Below are positions 33,987-36,690 of a stretch of 36,690 bases of DNA, one piece after another. Both the position numbers and the translations under genes were made by a program. The notes beneath the pieces are model-generated. The model saw only the letters and a list, made by a program, of their open reading frames with translations. It was not told the origin of the DNA and ran no database searches. Within the stretch, counting starts at the first letter, position 1, and every line of letters begins with the position of its first letter. The stretch is taken from positions 1 through 36,690 of the forward strand of contig JAFGHO010000042.1 in NCBI GenBank assembly GCA_016930085.1, given 5' to 3'. The stretch is from Spirochaetales bacterium (lineage in GTDB: Bacteria > Spirochaetota > Spirochaetia > SZUA-6 > JAFGRV01).

Positions 33987-34375
33987 TTGTCCCTCAGGGA
34001 TTGTTTTATATGACAAAATGACTTGCCGATGTATATTATCCAGAAAAGGTGCATTTTCTGCGGTACCGGATAGTGATAATACACGGGGAATAACGGCATT
34101 TTCTCGTTTCCTATATGAAGTATTCTTTTTTTCATATATAATTCAAAAAATGCTTGAAAAATATTACAGATCGTGTTATTGTTTACATCGATATCAGGAG
34201 AAACCAAGAAATCAGAATGTGTTATAATAAAAAAAATAATCCTGGGTTGTGTAAAAAAAAGCTATTAAGCAATTTTGTTACATTTAACATTTTTTACTCG
34301 TTTTTTATCGTACCCGGGCGGTATTAATGGAAAATAGAACAATAAATATTTAATCGATACGGAGTATGATTTATT
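33987..34375. other. A+T-rich spacer before the YcaO gene
   Basis: About 390 bases without a credible gene. Close after the radical SAM stop is a small TCCCT/AGGGA hairpin (about 33990-34000) followed by a T-rich stretch, a weak terminator candidate. The promoter-like pair at 34154-34182 lies further on. A 36-codon frame beginning MCYNKKNNPGLCKKK at 34217 has no well-placed ribosome-binding site. Confidence 0.5.
34154..34182 (+). promoter_or_regulatory. probable promoter for ycaO and precursor genes
   Basis: TTGAAA at 34154-34159, 17-base spacer, TATTGT at 34177-34182. Transcription would start near 34189 with a leader of about 185 bases to the YcaO ATG. The 390-base gap before YcaO supports a separate transcription unit for YcaO and the precursors. 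Confidence 0.45.
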
Positions 34376-35749
34376 ATGAAAGTTGTAGAATACGACAGCG
34401 TATCACTCCATGATGAATTGAATGTATTGGAAAATTTCATCAATTATAAATATGGAGTTATCAAAAATTGCAGAGATATTGAAAAAAGTTATGAAGATCC
34501 GGATTTCTTTCTTTCAATGGCTTCACCATGCAAACCTTGGAATACAAATCTGCTTCCCGGAGAATATCTATTAGGCGACGGGAACGCGGTAAGTATCGAT
34601 AAAACCGAAGCCACGTTAAGTGCCATTGGAGAATGCCTTGAACGTTATTCATCTGTGTTCTATAATAAAAATTTATTAACATTCGGCTCATATAACGAAT
34701 TATATGAAAAAGACCATATATTGTTTGTCAATCCCGATGTTTTTGCCCTCTACTCACGAGAACAGAATATAAAAGACATGGATTTTTTTACAAAGGACCT
34801 GAAAATATACTGGACGGCAGGCATATCTTTATTGGACCGGAAGATCAAGATGGTACCTGCCCAGCTTGTGTATATGCCGTATTCGCCAAGCATAAACGAA
34901 GGGAATATTTATCCGGCAAATTCAACGGGTCTCGCTTTCGGGAGATCACTTGCCGAAACGATATATTCGGGTTTATGCGAAACCGTTGAACGAGATGCTT
35001 TCGGTATTTACTGGCTTAACAAGCTCGAATTCCCTCGAATCAAATTTCCGTTTGGTATTGACGAGATTGATTCATGGTATAAAAGATTATTCGGTGATTT
35101 TGATAATGAAATAAATGTTTTTGACATCACCTCGGATATAGGCTTTCCAACTTTCTTTTCATTGCTTAAAGGCAGAAAGGAATTCGAGGAACCGTTCATA
35201 TCCGTCGGCGCATCTGCAAATATCGACCCGATCAAGGCAATCAAAAAAGCGATTCTCGAATCGTTCCATACGAGAAAATATGGAATAGGCCTTATGGTCA
35301 TTGACAGAACGGGCCATAGCAAGGTATTCGGCGATTCGATGGATGCGATCAGAGGGAATACATTTCACCAGCATGTATTGCGGTATACGACAAGCATCAT
35401 CGATCTGGAGGAGATATCCTTCTGTTACAGCCCCAAAAAAGAGATCGCCCTGGATGAAATCATGAAGAAACATGTCGTTACGGGAACGGATACGGTATCT
35501 CTTTTAAAACAAGGCTTAAAAAAACTTAAATCCTGTAAGTATGACATTGTTGCCGTCGATGTGACATCAGAAGATATCGCGGAAGCGGGATTCTATTCAA
35601 TTAAAACCATGGCGCCCGGATTGCATCCATTGTGGGCCGGCGAAATTATCCCTCTCGGAGGAAAACGAATATACGAAGTCCCTCCTCGTCTAGGATTCAA
35701 GAAAAAGAAAATCGAAGAGATGAACACATATATTCATCCATTTCCATAA
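34376..35749 (+). CDS. YcaO-type azoline cyclodehydratase (TOMM D protein)
   Basis: A 457-residue YcaO enzyme that uses ATP to convert Cys, Ser and Thr of a precursor into azolines. The ATP/Mg-binding motifs are all present: DKTEATLSAIGECLERYSS at 75-93 (Glu79, Glu86, Glu89, Arg90), NSTGLAFGRSLAETIYSGLCETVERDA at 182-208 (Glu194, Glu202, Glu205, Arg206) and AIKKAILESFHTRKYG at 288-303. The C-terminus YIHPFP ends in a proline-rich tail, the feature of azoline-forming YcaO proteins (PxPxP-like). GGAG is 11 bases before the ATG. It is a stand-alone D protein that should work with the E1-like protein at 23760. The three precursor genes follow directly. Confidence 0.93.
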   Translation: MKVVEYDSVSLHDELNVLENFINYKYGVIKNCRDIEKSYEDPDFFLSMASPCKPWNTNLLPGEYLLGDGNAVSIDKTEATLSAIGECLERYSSVFYNKNLLTFGSYNELYEKDHILFVNPDVFALYSREQNIKDMDFFTKDLKIYWTAGISLLDRKIKMVPAQLVYMPYSPSINEGNIYPANSTGLAFGRSLAETIYSGLCETVERDAFGIYWLNKLEFPRIKFPFGIDEIDSWYKRLFGDFDNEINVFDITSDIGFPTFFSLLKGRKEFEEPFISVGASANIDPIKAIKKAILESFHTRKYGIGLMVIDRTGHSKVFGDSMDAIRGNTFHQHVLRYTTSIIDLEEISFCYSPKKEIALDEIMKKHVVTGTDTVSLLKQGLKKLKSCKYDIVAVDVTSEDIAEAGFYSIKTMAPGLHPLWAGEIIPLGGKRIYEVPPRLGFKKKKIEEMNTYIHPFP

Positions 35750-35870
35750 TTTTAAGCGAGTGAATTTAACGGCGAAAACGATATATAGATGAGGCAATGG
35801 CTGCATTGTTTCATTTGATGAAAATCTGCCGTATATATGGCAGATGTCAATCCAGTAAAAGGAGGGTGAT
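35750..35870 (+). promoter_or_regulatory. leader of the precursor genes with a 7-bp hairpin
   Basis: This 121-base gap contains a perfect hairpin, ATCTGCC at 35824-35830 and GGCAGAT at 35839-35845, ending 25 bases before the first precursor ATG. No T run follows, so it is not a classical terminator. It could be an RNA-processing or stability element allowing the precursors to be more abundant than ycaO mRNA. I saw no convincing separate promoter. Confidence 0.45.
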
Positions 35871-35996
35871 ATGAAGGTTTCAAAGTTGAACGAAGTTTAT
35901 GGACTTTCATCCGTCATGCAGGGAATGGTTGTCTGTACAGGATCCAGTACATGTACCTCGACGACCACAAGTACATGCTCGTCAAGTAGTTCATAA
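35871..35996 (+). CDS. TOMM RiPP precursor peptide 1
   Basis: A 41-codon gene. The leader begins MKVSKLNEVYGLSSVMQGMV and the core is probably CTGSSTCTSTTTSTCSSSSS (residues 22-41): three Cys, one Gly, and 16 Ser or Thr, so 19 of 20 residues can in principle be cyclised. AAAGGAGGGTGAT is an excellent ribosome-binding site five bases before the ATG. It lies 121 bases after the YcaO stop, as is usual for TOMM substrates. The leader is shared with the two genes downstream. There is no Gly-Gly cleavage site; the conserved G-x-V-V-C junction (Gly18 to Cys22) is the likely border. The exact cut site is unknown. Confidence 0.88.
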   Translation: MKVSKLNEVYGLSSVMQGMVVCTGSSTCTSTTTSTCSSSSS

Positions 35997-36050
35997 ATGT
36001 GGAATACATAAGTCGATTATGTATGACATATTTGACACAAGGAGGAAAAC

Positions 36051-36173
36051 ATGAAAGTAACAAAACTAAACGAGGTTTATGGCCTCTCTTCAACCGTGAA
36101 TGGTGTTGTCGTTTGTACAGGTAGTTGCAGCACCTCGACAACGACAAGCACGTGTACGTGTAGCAGCTCATAA
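36051..36173 (+). CDS. TOMM RiPP precursor peptide 2
   Basis: A 40-codon gene. The leader MKVTKLNEVYGLSS is nearly identical to precursor 1, with the junction NGVVVC. The probable core is CTGSCSTSTTTSTCTCSSS (residues 22-40), with four Cys (22, 26, 35, 37), one Gly and 14 Ser/Thr, making it the Cys-richest of the three. AAGGAGG is seven bases before the ATG. The gap from precursor 1 is 54 bases. The core differs from precursor 1 in Cys placement while the leader is conserved, which is the expected pattern of duplicated RiPP substrates processed by one enzyme set. Confidence 0.9.
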   Translation: MKVTKLNEVYGLSSTVNGVVVCTGSCSTSTTTSTCTCSSS

Positions 36174-36208
36174 TCATGAGTTAAAAATTATGTGATAAGG
36201 AGGAAACC

Positions 36209-36331
36209 ATGAAAGTGACAAAACTGAATGAAGTGTATGGTCTCGCAACATCAATGAATGGAATAGTTGTCTGCACCGGCAGTTGCAGTACTTCCACTTC
36301 AACATCTACTTGTACATCAAGTAGCTCATAA
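36209..36331 (+). CDS. TOMM RiPP precursor peptide 3
   Basis: A 40-codon gene. The leader MKVTKLNEVYGLATSMNGIVV leads to the probable core CTGSCSTSTSTSTCTSSSS (residues 22-40), with Cys at 22, 26 and 35 and an alternating Ser-Thr run in the middle. AAGGAGG lies before the ATG. The gap from precursor 2 is 35 bases. It is the last gene of the cluster and is followed after 13 bases by a long perfect hairpin. A small secondary protein of other kind is very unlikely, given the shared leader and the neighbouring YcaO. Confidence 0.9.
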   Translation: MKVTKLNEVYGLATSMNGIVVCTGSCSTSTSTSTCTSSSS

Positions 36332-36344
36332 TTTAGCTTTCTAT

Positions 36345-36383
36345 ATGGTGTACTGGTTTATTAATATCAAGCCAGTACACCAT
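36345..36383 (+). terminator. long hairpin at the end of the precursor genes
   Basis: Perfect 12-bp arms, ATGGTGTACTGG at 36345-36356 and CCAGTACACCAT at 36372-36383, extendable inward by three pairs (one G-T). A mixed A/T stretch (TATTGATGGTATTATTC) follows instead of a clean T run, so it is either an imperfect terminator or a 3' stabilising structure for the precursor mRNA. Confidence 0.6.
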
Positions 36384-36574
36384 TATTGATGGTATTATTC
36401 TCAACCCCGGCCGTTTCATAAATAAAAATAATAAAGTGTTAACCCAAAACAAACCGGATATTCACGGTCTCGGAATGAAAAAGCCGACTGAAATTCTTTC
36501 CGGTACAAAAGCTGTGTTTTAGTGGTATTACGTATAAACATAAATTTCTATCAGACCGGACACATTATCCACAT

Positions 36575-36601
36575 AAAAAAGGCAGCCTGCAGGCTGCCTT
36601 T
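36575..36601 (-). terminator. strong terminator, minus-strand polarity
   Basis: A perfect palindrome with 10-bp arms, AAAGGCAGCC at 36578-36587 and GGCTGCCTTT at 36592-36601, around TGCA. On the minus strand the core stem is followed by six T residues; on the plus strand only three follow. It most likely ends a minus-strand gene lying beyond the window and may act in both directions. Confidence 0.7.
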
Positions 36602-36643
36602 GAGAAATGATACTGATGCCCGGTTTTTGTTAAAACCGATGGA

Positions 36644-36690
36644 TTTATGAAAACGTTACCGTTTATGAAAACGTTACCGTTTATGAAAAC
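36644..36690. repeat. 18-bp tandem repeat at window edge
   Basis: Two full identical units, TTTATGAAAACGTTACCG at 36644-36661 and 36662-36679, and the first 11 bases of a third at 36680-36690, where the window ends. The unit length is a multiple of three and frames are open on both strands (VFINGN on the minus strand), but coding use cannot be judged here. Confidence 0.85.

Larger units (their letters stand above)
36384..36690. other. noncoding tail with hairpins and tandem repeats
   Basis: No credible gene in these 307 bases. It holds a terminator-like palindrome (36575-36601), a small CGGTTTT/AAAACCG hairpin at 36621-36638 and 18-bp tandem repeats running off the end of the window. Confidence 0.5.

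Noticed and set aside
34217..34327. A 36-codon frame (MCYNKKNNPGLCKKK...) before YcaO that might be another precursor
   Set aside because: It lacks the shared leader and the Cys/Ser/Thr core, and has no well-spaced ribosome-binding site.
35871..36331. Reading the cluster as a thiopeptide pathway because of Cys/Ser/Thr-rich cores
   Set aside because: No lantibiotic-type dehydratase or pyridine synthase gene is in the window; the cores also lack the usual thiopeptide arrangement.
36209..36331. The Ser/Thr/Cys tails as mere low-complexity noise
   Set aside because: Three copies with a conserved leader, strong ribosome-binding sites and position directly after YcaO make chance very unlikely.

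Overview
The window reads as chromosomal DNA of a diderm (Gram-negative) bacterium. The evidence is a lipoprotein TRAP binding protein, signal-peptide-bearing barrel-like proteins and a LolA-like periplasmic protein. A spirochaete is my best guess: the galactokinase carries the GNHTDHNHG signature I associate with treponemes and clostridia, and the protein at 3063-3605 loosely resembles leptospiral DUF1564 proteins. No rRNA, tRNA, CRISPR array or transposase was seen.

Left part (1-20.2 kb), mostly G+C-rich housekeeping and accessory genes. A minus-strand group at 0.1-2.6 kb encodes a DUF1330 protein, a SAM methyltransferase, an E2/CAT-fold acyltransferase and a C_GCAxxG_C_C protein. It is followed by a gene-poor stretch with a strong imperfect palindrome that recalls an integron attC site. 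Next come a ribbon-helix-helix-like protein, a TRAP transporter operon (dctP-dctQ-dctM) ending in a universal stress protein, a divergent galactokinase, two tandem Hsp20 genes behind a sigma-54-type promoter, a GNAT acetyltransferase and a monoacylglycerol-lipase-like hydrolase. A four-gene minus-strand operon then encodes an LRR protein, an Ig/CBM-like membrane-anchored protein with a heptapeptide-repeat tail, a polytopic membrane protein and a tandem metallophosphoesterase. A tautomerase/B12-type radical SAM pair and a TspO-like membrane protein close this part.

Right part (20.3-36.4 kb), visibly A+T-richer and all on the plus strand. This is a complete-looking azol(in)e RiPP (TOMM) biosynthetic cluster. 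A canonical TTGACA-N17-TATAGT promoter precedes a secreted TPR-like protein, a SagB-type azoline dehydrogenase, a large HExxH metallopeptidase-like protein and a RRE/E1-like cyclodehydratase partner with a CxxC...CxxC zinc site. These are followed by an ABC-2 exporter, a barrel-like protein, a MacB/LolD-type ATPase with FtsX permease, a LolA-like protein, a second barrel-like protein, a small TM/coiled-coil protein and a B12-binding radical SAM enzyme. A second block holds the YcaO cyclodehydratase. Immediately downstream are three tandem precursor genes of 40-41 codons, none of which is an obvious standard gene call.

The three precursors share the leader MKV(S/T)KLNEVYGL and end in 19-20-residue tails made only of Cys, Ser, Thr and one Gly. 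The reading is that the E1-like/RRE protein captures the leader, YcaO cyclises Cys/Ser/Thr, SagB oxidises azolines to azoles, the radical SAM enzyme may add a further modification, the HExxH protein may cut the leader, and the two ABC systems with the LolA-like and barrel proteins may carry the product across both membranes or give immunity. The unusually high content of cyclisable residues, the candidate peptidase and the Lol-like export set make this the most interesting system in the window.
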